In this document: positions 1 to 12,700 of the stretch, piece after piece
Numbering within the stretch: position 1 is the first letter of the stretch
How the letters are laid out: each line of letters begins with the position of its first letter
Program-made: the position numbers and the translations under genes
Source: Cinclus cinclus
Lineage: Eukaryota > Chordata > Aves > Passeriformes > Cinclidae
Assembly (NCBI RefSeq): GCF_963662255.1
Contig: NC_085049.1
Coordinates: 26,196,142 to 26,260,141 of the forward strand
Direction of reading: 5' to 3'
DNA: 64,000 nucleotides
Notes under the pieces: model-generated
Told to the model about the DNA's origin: nothing
The model's database searches: none
The model's input: the letters and a program-made list of their open reading frames with translations, nothing else

Positions 1-3000
1 TCCTTCAATTTTAAACCATCAGTCTCATTGCCCAGCTCAGGGTGTTTATACTGTAGGCAGTAATGGATCTACACTTCTGCAATTTGGTAGGCGAGATAGA
101 AAACCTAAAACAAATTCTTGTAGACTCTGTTGTATTATGAGAAATTATTCATAGCAGCAAGCTGTCCAGTTGCTCATAGAAATATTTTAGCTTATGTCAG
201 AAATACATTTTAATTTGTGGAGTCAGACTCTAAGGCCTGTCTCATTTGTTCATTCCTCCTCTTCCTCTCCCTGCAATGTCTGTGGGATTTTAAACTTTGT
301 AGTATGTATGTTAAGTATTAATGTTTAATTCCAAAAAATGCATTAATATTTACAGTAAGTGTATGCATCCTGTGGCAGCAGTGGTTTGACTTTTCTGATG
401 TGTGATTCACTAATATATTTTACTTCTGCATTAATGGCTAGAACTTCTCTTTGAATATTTAAAATACTAACAGAAAAGCACCAAAAACTCACACAACCTC
501 AAACACTGAACTGATTTCTCAAAGCCCCTGGCCCCTGTTCCTCTGTGGCAGAATGCTGGTTGTTTAAGTGGTTAGCAGTAATGCAGATTTTGGGATTATT
601 AAACTCTCTTTTTCCGTAAGTATATATAAAGTTAAAGTTATTACAGGTCATGGAGAGGTACCTATGGATCTAGAAATGTAAAGCTTACGTGGAATGAAAG
701 TAAAAATGGTAGAGTGGGAGAAAAAAAGATAAATAAATGTTTGAACAAACTGTAGATGTCTGGTATGGGATTAGTGGTTGTGTCTTTGTGTAGTTTAAAT
801 TCCTAGTATGAAAGCCAGGAAGATGTGTTGCATAGCAGAAGCAACTGGAACTTCTTAAGTGAACATGAAAAGAACACTTTCTCCTGGAGCCAGAGAATTT
901 ACTGTGTACCCCATGCTACAAGTAATACTAAGAAATTAAATAAAATAATCTGACTGGAGGAATGGAGTATGATATTTGACTGGAAGAAGAGATTTAGAGA
1001 TCCAGTTTTGCCAAGTTCCAAAAGAAGAGTCAAAAGGAAAAGTCTCAGAGACAGTTTTGCAGCTGTCAGACATACGAGCTGCTGTAGCAAGTGTGTTTGG
1101 TGTGTCTCAAACACAGCCTGATAGTCAGGACCTACACCACAGGTATGTGAGATGTGCTACATTCCATGCACTAATTAATCCTGAGCATGGCTTTTATCAT
1201 GAAGACAGAGAGAGAAGCTGATTCAGGCTCCATGACAGCCTGGAAGCTCTGTGGTCATCTTTGTGATGCTGGGAGAGGTGACCAAGTCCTGGGTAGCTGG
1301 TTAGGATCTGTCAGAAAAGAGACTTGAAATTAACCTTTCACAAGGGACTTGCCAATGGAATTGATTCATTGCTTAAAAAGCTTGCTGGGGGTGTATGGGA
1401 TTGCAGGAAATTATAAATATGGGTGGTTGGGATAGCAGGGCAGTCTTGGGACCTCTTTGAAAAGGACAAGGTGGAATGAGATTTTATATTTCATACTATA
1501 CAGAATATGGCTGAAAAACCTCTGTGAATCATGATCTTGAAAGAACTTTCTTCATTCTACTAATTTTTGTTATGATCAGGAATGCCTTCTATGGCTGCTT
1601 CTGTAGTTTTAATGTATTCTGTGGAATTTAATGGAATTCTGTGTTTTCAAAGCCAGATCACTTAAGAAGAATTTCTTCCCAAATCCAGTCTTCAAGTCCT
1701 TCAATACACGTCAAAATTTTGGAGTATGCTGCAATAACTTTAATAGAAAGTAGAGTTTAGCTCCAAGCATCATCCGCACTCTCCCTGCAACTGCAGTGAG
1801 GAACCAAGTATTATTGCATTTGCCTACTCCTGCCTTGCAAAGTATTACAAAAAGTAACATTGAAATAATGATCAGTGTTAACTAAGCACCAGGAAAAACA
1901 TCTACAATTTCTGATAGTCCTTTTCTCTATTGCCCAGCCTCATCAGAGTCCAAAAATATGTCTGTCCACTTTGTGACTCTGTGTATCATTTGTCCAGCAA
2001 ACAGTGAGGCATCTGGTTTGAAGGCTTGCTGATAGCACAACAGATAAAAAAAAAACAGGAATACTGTGGTCTCCTTGTTTTAGAATGTTATTTGAAAGGC
2101 TGAATGCCAAAATGGATGTGAGTTATTTGCACATCATAGTTCACCTCTCCAGTTTTCCAGCTCAAGATGGGGAAAGAACCACGTGGGTGATGTTGTACGT
2201 ACCCCTCACTCAAAGGCAAGATTCTTGCAGGTTTACAAGTTCATTTGTATTTCTGTTCCAGGGGTGTTTTGCTTCAAGGCATTCCCATTGTCTTGTCTCT
2301 GGCCTCAGAAGACCTCAGGGTAGAGCACTTCTTTTGCTTTCTTGCTATGGACTGTGGACATTGTCTCTGCAAACTCCTGAGTTTTTGATCTTCCCAGCAG
2401 CTCTGTGTTTGCTTCAGTGCTTAGCATACTGCTCTGAACAGTGATTGAAGTAGTCAGGAGCTGTCCAGCTTTCATAAAGAAAGGTATTAATTTTTCTAGG
2501 ATTTTTTTCTTTTTAGAAAAATGCATCAAGCATAAAATGTTTTCTGAAGCAACATGCAGTTTATACACCTCAAGCTTTATGGAGATGTTGGTGGGAATAA
2601 AGCACTTCAGCTCTTCCAGTGCTGCCCTTTCTTCTTGCACAGTATCTTTTATCAGTTATTGGGGAAAATATTAATGAATATTAAAGCAGGGTAGTAGGTT
2701 TTATTATTTGTTTGCTCCCCAGGCCTCATTTATGAAGTCAGATAGGTATTATACAATATCCAAAGAGACAGAAACTTTGAAAAGCTGGCTGCATGCCTTG
2801 TGTTTGCACTGAGAGCCTGCATGAATGATTCCCCTATTGGATTTTCATTCCTGTAGAAAAAACCCTGTTTATCTGACCCATTTGACCAGAAACATCATAC
2901 CTAGCAAACCCAGAGATGCACATAACTTGTATTACATCGATACAGCAATCTTTGAATGTTCCTTGTGTCCATTTTTCAGAGAAGACAGTTTAATGTGATA

Positions 3001-3414
3001 ACTGGAACAATGAAGGTTAATGTCCAAACTTTTATACTTTGCTTTTCAGAGGTGTAATTTGTACACGCATATTTCACCTGAGCCTTGGTAGCTGTAAATA
3101 GATATATAGAGGTTAAAAAAAAGGACATAATTAGGACATGAATTTTTTGCAGCTCAACAGAGATATGAATTATCCTATGATTTGTACCTCCATTCATTTG
3201 CAAAAGTAAAAGGCTATTGGCTTAGCAATTAAATTAATTGTTTTGCCCATTGGAAGAATGAAAGACTTTGGCAAACAAAGCCCTGAAAGTTTCATTCTCA
3301 TGTGCTCTGTCCACAGTTCTTGGCAAGTATCATAATGGCTTTTATCAGCAGTTGTGCTACCTGTCATAACTACATAATTACAACACCTAATTATATTATT
3401 ACTTATTTACCCTA

Positions 3415-3450
3415 GTTATGTAATTGGATGTAATTGTGCAATTATGTAAC
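3415..3450. promoter_or_regulatory. Cluster of PAR-bZIP and C/EBP consensus sites
   Basis: Within 36 bases there are two exact matches to the PAR-bZIP/NFIL3 consensus RTTAYGTAAY (gttatgtaat at 3415-3424, attatgtaac at 3441-3450). An exact match to the C/EBP-type consensus RTTGYGYAAY (attgtgcaat at 3433-3442) overlaps the second one by two bases. The flank at 3363-3390 holds a degenerate inverted copy of the same AT-rich word. It lies inside an ITPR2 intron. The motifs are seen directly; any enhancer role is inference. Confidence 0.35.
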
Positions 3451-5372
3451 TCCTCAGTCAGCTGAAAAATGCTCTAAAACCAGCCTATGCTCCTAAGAGT
3501 AAAGGTGAATTGGACCATCTCTCTAAAGCAAGGCAGTCTTTGCTGGGAAATTACAGGTTCTTTTCTCCATTATGGTCATTGGGACCATGAACCTTTTATT
3601 CCCATCAATGTGGCCGGGAGGAAGCAGTAGAGACAGATTGAACAACACCAGCCTGAAATTCTGAATTGTCTTCTGATTCAGTTCTTTTAAAAGCATTTTT
3701 GTGGCACAGCAATGACCTGGTATTGGCCATGTGTCAAAATATTTTGACTGTTTTAAGTATTTTGAAGGTGTCAGCTGTTTTTTCACTATTATTTTTCTTT
3801 TAAATTATTAAAGTATTTCGCCTTGTCACGAGGAAAAATTCATTCCCCCTTTGAACCATTCCGATTGTTTTGTTTGCTGTTTTTAAATACTTTTGAAATT
3901 TTGAAAATTTGGCTGAATTTAGCACTCCTTTGAGCTGTTACAGTTGTTTCTGTTCTTCCTACCTCCAGCCTCTTGATTTTGCCTTCTTTTTCTATTAGAT
4001 ACTCAGAAGTGGGTGTTAGATTGAAAAGCAGTGCTGGGAATAATGCCAAATGAGCCATTGAGAAGCCTCACAATAGTTGTCATTCTGCCCATGCTGTGTG
4101 CTGGGCAGCACCAGCCCTTTTCCCTCGGCACCCTCCCCTCTCCTGCCTGGCTGCTCTGCCTTTTGCCGTGTTCCCACCTCGAGAGGGGAGGTGTGATGTG
4201 AGTCATGGCAGCTCCTGGCTGCTCCCAGGGGTCAGGTGGTGGCCAGAGTTGCTCCATGAGGCAGTGACCCCCCCGGTACAGGAGCAGGGTGAGGGGACAA
4301 GCTCCCTCCTGGAGCCAGAGCTGCTTGCGTGCAGCCCCTGGCACACCTTGCAAAGGGGGTTTTTTGCATCTTAGCCAACCCCAGCTGACGTAGCTGACTG
4401 TCAAAACAGCCAAGGTGTGAGCCAAGGGTGCCTATGGAGCCTGACAGCTGTGGGTCAGGAGGCTGCCTGCCTTCCCCTCACACCTTGGGAAGGTTGCTCC
4501 AGGGTTACTCAGTGATCAAAAGCCATTTCACCGATGCCAGATCCTGGTGTGCTCCCCTGATGTCTGACAGAGGCAGTGGCCATCCCCAAGCAGACCACGT
4601 GGAGCTTCTAGGGGGAGGCAGCTCCAAGGGAAATTCAGGCAGGAGAGGTGGAGACAGTGAAAAAGCACTGTACAGAAAGGGGAAGGGCATGCTGACAGCA
4701 TGGGGGTTTGTGGAACAAGCTGTTCTTTACTGCTGTCAATTTTTCTCAGAGAATGTAATAAAATTATATGTACTAAGAGGGCTGTTGACCTCTGCTCTTA
4801 AAATAAAGCTTCTATGGAGAAGGAAGAAAAAAAAGTTCTGACATCCAAAATTCTTCTATTCTGTTATCCATCACCCTTTTGAATTTTGGAGGTAAAAGTT
4901 TTCTCTGCTGGTTCTGTAGATATTCTTATTACATCCAAGGATCACAAAATACCATGTGGGTAGAGAGAATGACCTGAAGCAGAGAAATGTCAATCCAAGG
5001 TAACGTGAATGCTGCAGAACGGGCACTTGGGATCTCGGGAAGACACTCTGTGTGCTTTTCACATGCTCCCTGGTGATTCATCCCAGACAATTCCAGGAGT
5101 TTCAATCCCCAGATGTCCACCAGACTCTTCTGCTACAGCAAGAGCAGAGAGGGGAGGACCAGGGATGTATCTGTTCACTCCTGAGCTGCTGCAGTTCACA
5201 GCCCCAGAGTACTAATGTGAAAATTGATGGCTGCTGAAGTCACACCAGTCTGAACTGCACTGGTTCTGCTGCCTCTGTGTAGGTGGGATAATATCAGCAG
5301 GGAGAAAGGGCACCAGCTGATCAGTGACCCCTTCAGCTGCTGCAGCTGAATCTGCCAGGGACAGTGAGCTGC

Positions 5373-5422
5373 AGCTCCTAAACTGGCTCACTATAAATAA
5401 ACTCTAAGCTCCTAAACTGGCT
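5373..5422. repeat. 16-bp exact direct repeat
   Basis: The 16-mer agctcctaaactggct occurs at 5373-5388 and again at 5407-5422, start to start 34 bases apart. It looks like a small local duplication inside an ITPR2 intron and has no visible function. Confidence 0.7.
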
Positions 5423-8400
5423 TCTTCATTATCATAAATTCTAGTTCAGCATGAACTTTCTGATCTGACAAGTCACAGGCTTGAAAATCCTTACAGGACT
5501 TGTGCACACAAATGTGCTGGAGTAGGACATGGAGTTTATAGCTTTTTGGAATCTAATAATGCTTCCATTGTTAGGGCTGGGTTATTTGACTTTTTAAGAC
5601 TGGCTTTGCTCCAAAAACTAGCAGATGTTATCAAAGCCAAACTTGCAAGAATGAGATGTATGTACATATCATTAAGCAATGCAACTTTTTCTTAATTACT
5701 TTTAAAAGGCTGATACAATGCATGTCACGTTATGAGTAATTACTTACCATGGCAGTAACACCAAGAGCACGAAAGCCAGCTGCTAAATAAGATCTGAGGT
5801 CTCTGAGAAAGGCTCATTTCCTTGGAAATGCAGTGTGTTGGTTTTGTCTGCAGTTGAGTTTTTATAAAATAAGCAATTAAAGAACTATGCCTAAATAGAT
5901 GGTTTGCATCTCCCATTTTTTTGTTGTGCTCAAAATAGGAGAGTGAGTGAGGACACAGCTCTCTGTCCTTCCACGTGGGCCCAGGCCCTGTGGGGAGTCC
6001 AGGACTTTGGATTAGGTGCACCAGGTCCTAGAGAAAGTCCTTTGTCTGAAGGTGAAAAAAAGCTAAAACTGGGCTTTACACAGGTCCAGATACTGCTTGG
6101 GTATATAAGGGGAGTTCCATCTGCCCTCAGATATCCAAGTGTTATCCAGGTTTTACATGTCCAGAATAAATTGAGGCACTGTTCTTTCTGCTGCTAGGTA
6201 TTGAGTTATTTTTCTATTGTTGCTTTTCTTGTTGTTCAAAAATAATTTTCATTTCTGTGGGAAGGCCATTGCTATTTTTGCTTCTTTGTACAATTTTGCC
6301 TCTACGCTATTATCTCATTAAAGTGCTGAACACCTCCCTCTCCACTTCATAAAATAAGCAATCACAGTAACGTGCCTAATTAGCTGCTTTCTTGCTCATT
6401 TGTGTTTCTCAAAGCGTGAAAAGTTAGCATCATGTGAGGACTTTGTATCTTTGCACAAAGCTCCTATTCTTCAAGAGAGCTGGGCATCTTCTTTTCTCTT
6501 TGAAGGGTTCTGCATCTTCCAGCAATGGGTTCTTTGGTTTGCCATAAATAATTTAGTTGGCCTGCTTGGCTCAGGGAGGCATGAGACATGAGTAAATAAA
6601 GGGAAAGGTGGGCTTCATTTGGTACCTCCCTGCAAAACCTTGAGGTTTCAGTGGCTTTATCTTTATACACATCCTTTTCAGACAGGCAAAATTAATTATC
6701 CTGCTGCTGCTTGAACAGAAAGCCATGGATCTGATCCTGTCTCCTTAGAAATGATGTCATTAGCTGGAGCAGAAGAGAGCTTGGTATCCAGGGCAGGTGC
6801 TGCAGCACAGGCAAGTTTGCTGTGTGCAGTGAGGGGGTGGTGATGACCTTCATCCCCCAGCTGACTAAGGGAGGGAATGGCCATGGCACAGAACCCTTGT
6901 CTCTTCTCAGCCCCTCAGGTTCTTGTTAACTTCTAAAGCACCAACACAATCCTGTCCATTTTCCTTTTTCCTTTGAAATCACTTCTGTGTACACAGCTGT
7001 AATGTAATTTCAAGTTACAGAGCAGAGCCTAAAACTCCTCAAAAGTATATTCATTGATATTTGGGGTTTTCTGCCCCCAAGATCCAGAATCAGCAGTTTG
7101 ATGCTACCCAGACATAGTCTTTTTGGCCTCTGTGATATTGTGGCTCACTTGTAAGCTCAGCTTGATTTCCTCTGTATTTTCAAGACTTGGCCACCAATTC
7201 CAAAGATTTTGCTACAAAGATGGGTTCTGCCTTGATAATACAGTGTAGTCACAGCCTCCTTGTCCTCCTTCCAACTTCTTCTTGTTCAGTTTGCAAATTA
7301 AAATAAATGAGGTGAGTTGGGTTCCTGTTTGCTTGCTGCTGGCCTTAAAAACTCGAGGAGGGGTCTGGACATGAGACTGTGTTCCTTGAAACTTGCACAT
7401 GCCCAGGGACAGGGAGTGGAGGTCTTCCAGCTGGAGCACCCTCAAGCCAAGCAGCGCTGCTGGCAGGACACGGGCTGCAGTTCCCTGCTGGAATCCTCCC
7501 TCGCCTCAACCTGCCAGTGTCTGGAGCTGTTAACTTCCAGGCAGCCTGCAAAAGCCATCTTTTATCCCTTTGTTAAAGAAGCCTGTGGCTTGAGATGGAT
7601 CTGTGTGTGGGCAGACCTTCAGTCTGTGATTCCAAGTGATGGAAAGGCTCTCCAAGGCACTGGATAGGCACCTCCTGTTGCACTTAAAATCCTGCCAGTG
7701 ACAGAGCCCTGATTCTCCTGGGACTTGATGCACAGGGCTTTGCCAGTGAAAGCTGGACCTTAACTGGGATCACAGCTAGTGATAAGAAGTTGAACCCCAG
7801 AGGAACAATGTGATGAGCAGATCCTGGAATGTGTCAACTGAATTAATTTGATTTTGCTTGATGGGAGAAGCAACAGACACAAAACACTTCAGTGCTCTTT
7901 GAGAATATTATTGTAACATTTGAAAACAATTATTGCTCTTTGTATTACGGTGGTACTAAGCCTCTGGCTGCTTGAATGGGAGAGAGACTGAAAAATTGTC
8001 TACAGCCAAGACAGATAACTGCAGATGCTGAGGAAAGGAAGGACTGCGGGGTTCCCCAAAGACATGAGGGCAGTCAGTAAAAGAACAGAGAGTCTAATTT
8101 GTTGCCTTACCAGGAACTCCATTTAAAAGTAAATAGGCCTGAAGTTATTAGGACTCAAAACATAACAGTGAGATTCTGCAAGATGCAAACCAGGGAAAGG
8201 CTACAAAAAATGCAGTTCTTCTGACCTCTCACAGTGCAGAGGCAGCAAGATTCAAGGGGATTTGGTGCAGCACTGGTGTGAGCTTGATTTACAAGGTGCT
8301 ACAGATATGATGAAGTTACTTGTTTGCTGAATCTATCACAGGAGGAAAAATGCACTGGCCCATGTTACTCTGCATGGATAAGTTTCTGGATTTGTGTAAC

Positions 8401-9723
8401 TTTGGTCTCATTGTGTCATTTATCTTTTGGGATCAGCTTTATGAGATTTGTGTCAGGCTTTTCTATTTGGTTGTAAGGCTGCTTTGCCAAATCTTCTCTC
8501 TTGTTCGTGTGGTGGATGTGTGTATGATAAAAACCTAAGATTGCATCATCTTTAATAAAAGCAAAGATGTATAGCCTAAAGAAATCAGATTACTTGTAGA
8601 GAAAGAAATCAATCAGGTTGGCAAATTGCATCTATGGGACAAAGTGCAAAATGTTTGTTTCATGCAGTATTTATTGAACAAATTTGTTGAGAAGATGGTT
8701 AAAAAAGGTCTACAAGAAAAAAAATGGGAACCATTTTGTTCAATTTAAATGGCATTGATGTATTTTTTACATCATGAATTCTTGCAATATTACCAACAAC
8801 AATCCCTGATAAAGTGCTTTACACAATTGCCTCACGGGGCATTTTGAGATAAAAGTATATATCGGAGATTGTAAAGTGGCTGCATCCAATTTATATATAA
8901 TGGCACCCACTACAGCCATCCTCCAAAATTCAATAGATGAGGAGTCACATTACATTTCTGTGAGTTTGGGGTAGTAGGAGCTCTAAAGAGCCTCCAGAAC
9001 AAACAGGCAGCTTTAAATCATGTTTAATGAACCCTGTGTATTTTATACACATGTGATTAAAATGTTTTGTTTCTGTTTTTCATTTTGCTGGGTGACGCTG
9101 AAGGAAAATCCTAAGTTTGGGTCTGTGAAACCAATCGTCTGCTTGTTCTCAAGCAAAAACTCAGTTTAACTGAACACAGTGAACCTTTTAAAATGCTGGA
9201 CTGAAAAAAAATAAAGAAAAAGCAGATCTGTACAGGGGATACATTTTAATATTTCCTAGCAAAAGCACTAAATGAAAATGTAGTATAGGCAGATAAAGGG
9301 TCATGCAGTACCATGGTGTTTTTTCCTTTTATTCATTTATGCCCGCAGCCTTGGAAACAACCCACAATAGACACAAAGCTGAACAAGCAGAGGTCCCAGT
9401 TTTGCTGGTTCCCATCTATTTCCTGAAGGGAATAAAATGCTTTGAGCTTCCATCCAAGTGGATAGGTGGCACCTTGTGTGCTGCAGCCAGACCTGCCAAG
9501 GGGCCACTCCTTGACATCATGTCTGCAAGGGTTTGCTTTTGCTGTGCAGAGGAAACCACAGGCAAGCATTTGAGCAGAGCAAGGGGCCAGAGAGCAGGCT
9601 GATAGTGTTCAAGCCCATAGGGCTGGAAGGTGGCCATTGCTTGGTGTTTTGTCAAGAGATGTTTCATAGAGAAACTTAAATCTTAATCCTCTCCTCTGAG
9701 TGGTACTTGAGTATGTGCATTTA

Positions 9724-9769
9724 TGATCTTCCAGGTCTTTTCCAACCTTAACAATTCCATGATTTTGTG
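9724..9769 (+). mobile_element. CR1 LINE 3'-terminal fragment
   Basis: The stretch containing gatcttccaggtcttttcc, followed by caacctta and then attccatgattttgtg, matches the end of avian CR1 elements. Those end in a conserved run (ggtcttttccaacctta) plus short ATTCTATG-like octamer repeats. Here the octamers are decayed (attccatg, attttgtg), so the copy is old. Sense orientation is on the + strand. About 120 bases upstream may be degraded CR1 body, but I cannot place its left edge. Confidence 0.7.
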
Positions 9770-12700
9770 CGTGTGTAAGGTATGTGCATAATTATATCAT
9801 TGCTTAAAAATCTGTTCTGTGTTGTGATAGTCAATAATTCTTACTAATTTTCAAAGAAAGTGTTGTTCTTTCAGTTGTCCTTTCATATTGCCCCATGTGC
9901 AAAATACATCAGAGTGAAAATGGGTCTGAAGGAGGAACATTCAAATCAGGACTCAAAATGCCTCTGCTCTGGCAGTATCCTAAACCAGAACAATTGCGCT
10001 GCAATCAGCGGAGCTCTGCCTGTGTAAAGCTGAGAACAAGGTCAAGTCCTGAGCCTCTGAAAAACGAGTCTCCAGCTGAGTCTTTGTATTTCCCAAAGAT
10101 TCTGTTACACCAAATTGAAGCTAAAGCCAGGAAATGGACAGTACTTGCAAAATACAAGGTGACAGGACTGGAGAATTAAAGCTAAATGTGGGAAAAAAAC
10201 CCCAAAACATAAATTTCAACAAATATGCTCCTGAATCCTGTGCTTCAAAAGCTAAGAAGCAGAGGTCATGGCTTGCAGTTTTCCAGGGAGGTAGACCCTT
10301 ATCCACTGGATCAAACCATCAGGCACATTGACAAAAGCAAGTCTGAATTTGTGGTGTCCTCACCATTTGGACAGTTCATATATATCTAAGGAGGAGACTT
10401 CATCTGTGTCTTGGTACTGCAGGGTCATTTACATTGCAGTGGGATTCACAGCACTGGCTTTTGTCTGGGTTCAGCGTCTGGAGTGTGCTGCTGGAGTGTT
10501 TTGTGAAGGAAAATCAATATTAAAAGAGGAATGGGAGAAGTGGGGGCTTCAGCTTGCTGGTGCAAGCAGTGTGGGAGTGGGAAAGGCAAGGGGCTGGAGA
10601 GGTATCAGAATTCTGGTCACTCTAAACAAAGCCAACGGGAAGCAGCGGTGCCGCTGCCAGGCTCGGCAGAATCCTGGCCCACAAACCAAGGATGAACTCA
10701 CTGAAATGCTGTGGGGAGCAGCAGGGGAAGCAGAGGGAGGAACAGGTTAAAGCTGGAGGCATTTTGGTGGCAGAGCTGGGGCTGCACGGCAACTCAGCCC
10801 CTCTGCTGTGCCGGGGCTGTCCCAGGTAGCGCTGGGGCAGCTGAGCCTGGGGGGTTCCACAGCAGCACAGCTGGGAGAGCACGGACAGAGACCTGCCACC
10901 TTCCCCTGCACACAGGCTGCCCTGGCATTATGCTGGGCTTCCCACACCAAGACAGCTGGAACTGAACCAGAGCCCCCCAGGCTGCCATTACAAGGTCCTT
11001 TCTTTAAGGGCATGTGCGCCTCATGTCAGAATATTGAAACCATACCCACGTGAACAAAGTTAGTAAGCCAGTGATTCATTGCTGTTTCAAACCTCTATCT
11101 AGCCACAGTAAATTTCTGCTCGGTAGTGACAGTCTGTGTCCACATGCAGGCTATGATTTACAGTTCTGTGTTTTGTATCAACAACATCTGTTTAACAAAA
11201 GAAGAAAAAAGAAAAGCCAAGAACATTTATTTTCTAACCTCTGTACCAGATGTTTCATTATGCACGAGATCCAGGGATTATATCAGAAATAATTTAATTA
11301 TTCTAAATGAATAATCTGAAGTGTTTTTCCCGAAGTATGTCTCGTAACCACTAACAACATGAAAACATAGGAATGTGGAAAAATAAACTAATGTTTTACA
11401 TAAATCTGTAATTATATCTGTTTTAAGGGTGCAGATATTACAGACCAAATCCTAGCTTTTGATGGTAGTATTTGTATTCTTGAAGAATTGCACGGGATAA
11501 TATCAATTACAGGATTATGAGAGAGATGAGGTGGCAGAGAGCAACTGATAGAGCAGAAAAAAGCAACAGCTCAGAAATGTGCCATGGGGAGGGGACAACA
11601 CCAGAAGTAAACGCGTCTTCAAGGAGGGCAGCACAGTGGTGGGACAGAAGCTGAAGCTCTCCAAGCACACAGTGGCTGTGCCTTGGCTCTCCCATGAGTC
11701 CCCTGTGGTCCCTGCACACCTGCAGATCCTGGGGTTCCACCTGCACAGTGGCTGGAATGTGCTGTCTCAGAGACAAAGCTGCTTAGTTTGCTTTCTACTT
11801 TGCACCTTCCAGCACAGAGTTGCTGAAGTGGGATCCCTCCCCATGTGGCTGCTCTCTGGCTGCTGTACCCCCAGTTCAGGGTGGCCTTTTCCTCTCTAGG
11901 GACACCCTGTGACTCACAGACATGCTGTTGGCACGTGGCTTGCCCACAACAGCAGTGTGAGAGGACATTCAAACTTATGGAAAAAAATACTTTCATTATC
12001 TTTTCCATCTTTTGGAGGTAAATGCTAAATCCCGTAGGTGTGTTTGATAAGCAGAAATATTGTGGCGCTTGTCCTTTTCAGAGCTTCAATTTGAGTGTCA
12101 AAACTGCCCCGTAGAGCATCAGAGAAAATTCTTCACAATTCGGGGTTTATTATCATTCCTCACCCTTATTTTTGCAGGGGTATCATAAGTGGGAATGCTG
12201 ATACAGAAACACTGAGACATTTGTAACTGCCTGGCCTGGATATCAGTCTTGAAGAACTCACAATTACTCAGAATTACGGTGATAGATTCTGTTGCAGCCC
12301 TCGAAAACATCCAGCCAAGTTAAAATGAAAGTAAATGCATCAATGACACTGCTAAAGCTGACAGTGGGTCTGTGTTGTGGTTTTAGCCTCCTTTCAGGGC
12401 GTAACAGGTCTTTCTATTTTTCTGTGAGCTGTGGGAGCTGTAGCATGTATCAATCCACTGTAGACCCAGCCAAACCTATTAGTTTTCTTGTTGCATAAAA
12501 ATTTATCTGTAATTGCCAAGGTTTATTTTTATTTTCTTTGAATTACTGTTCTGGATGCATATAGATGCATAACAATTCCCAATTTCCCTCCCTATATTCT
12601 TGTACAGCACAGATTGCTTATCAAATACAGTCTTAACATTAAAGTGTCAAACAGGATTTGCAGAAAGCTATTTGGGTTTGCAGTTTAGGATGAACATTTA

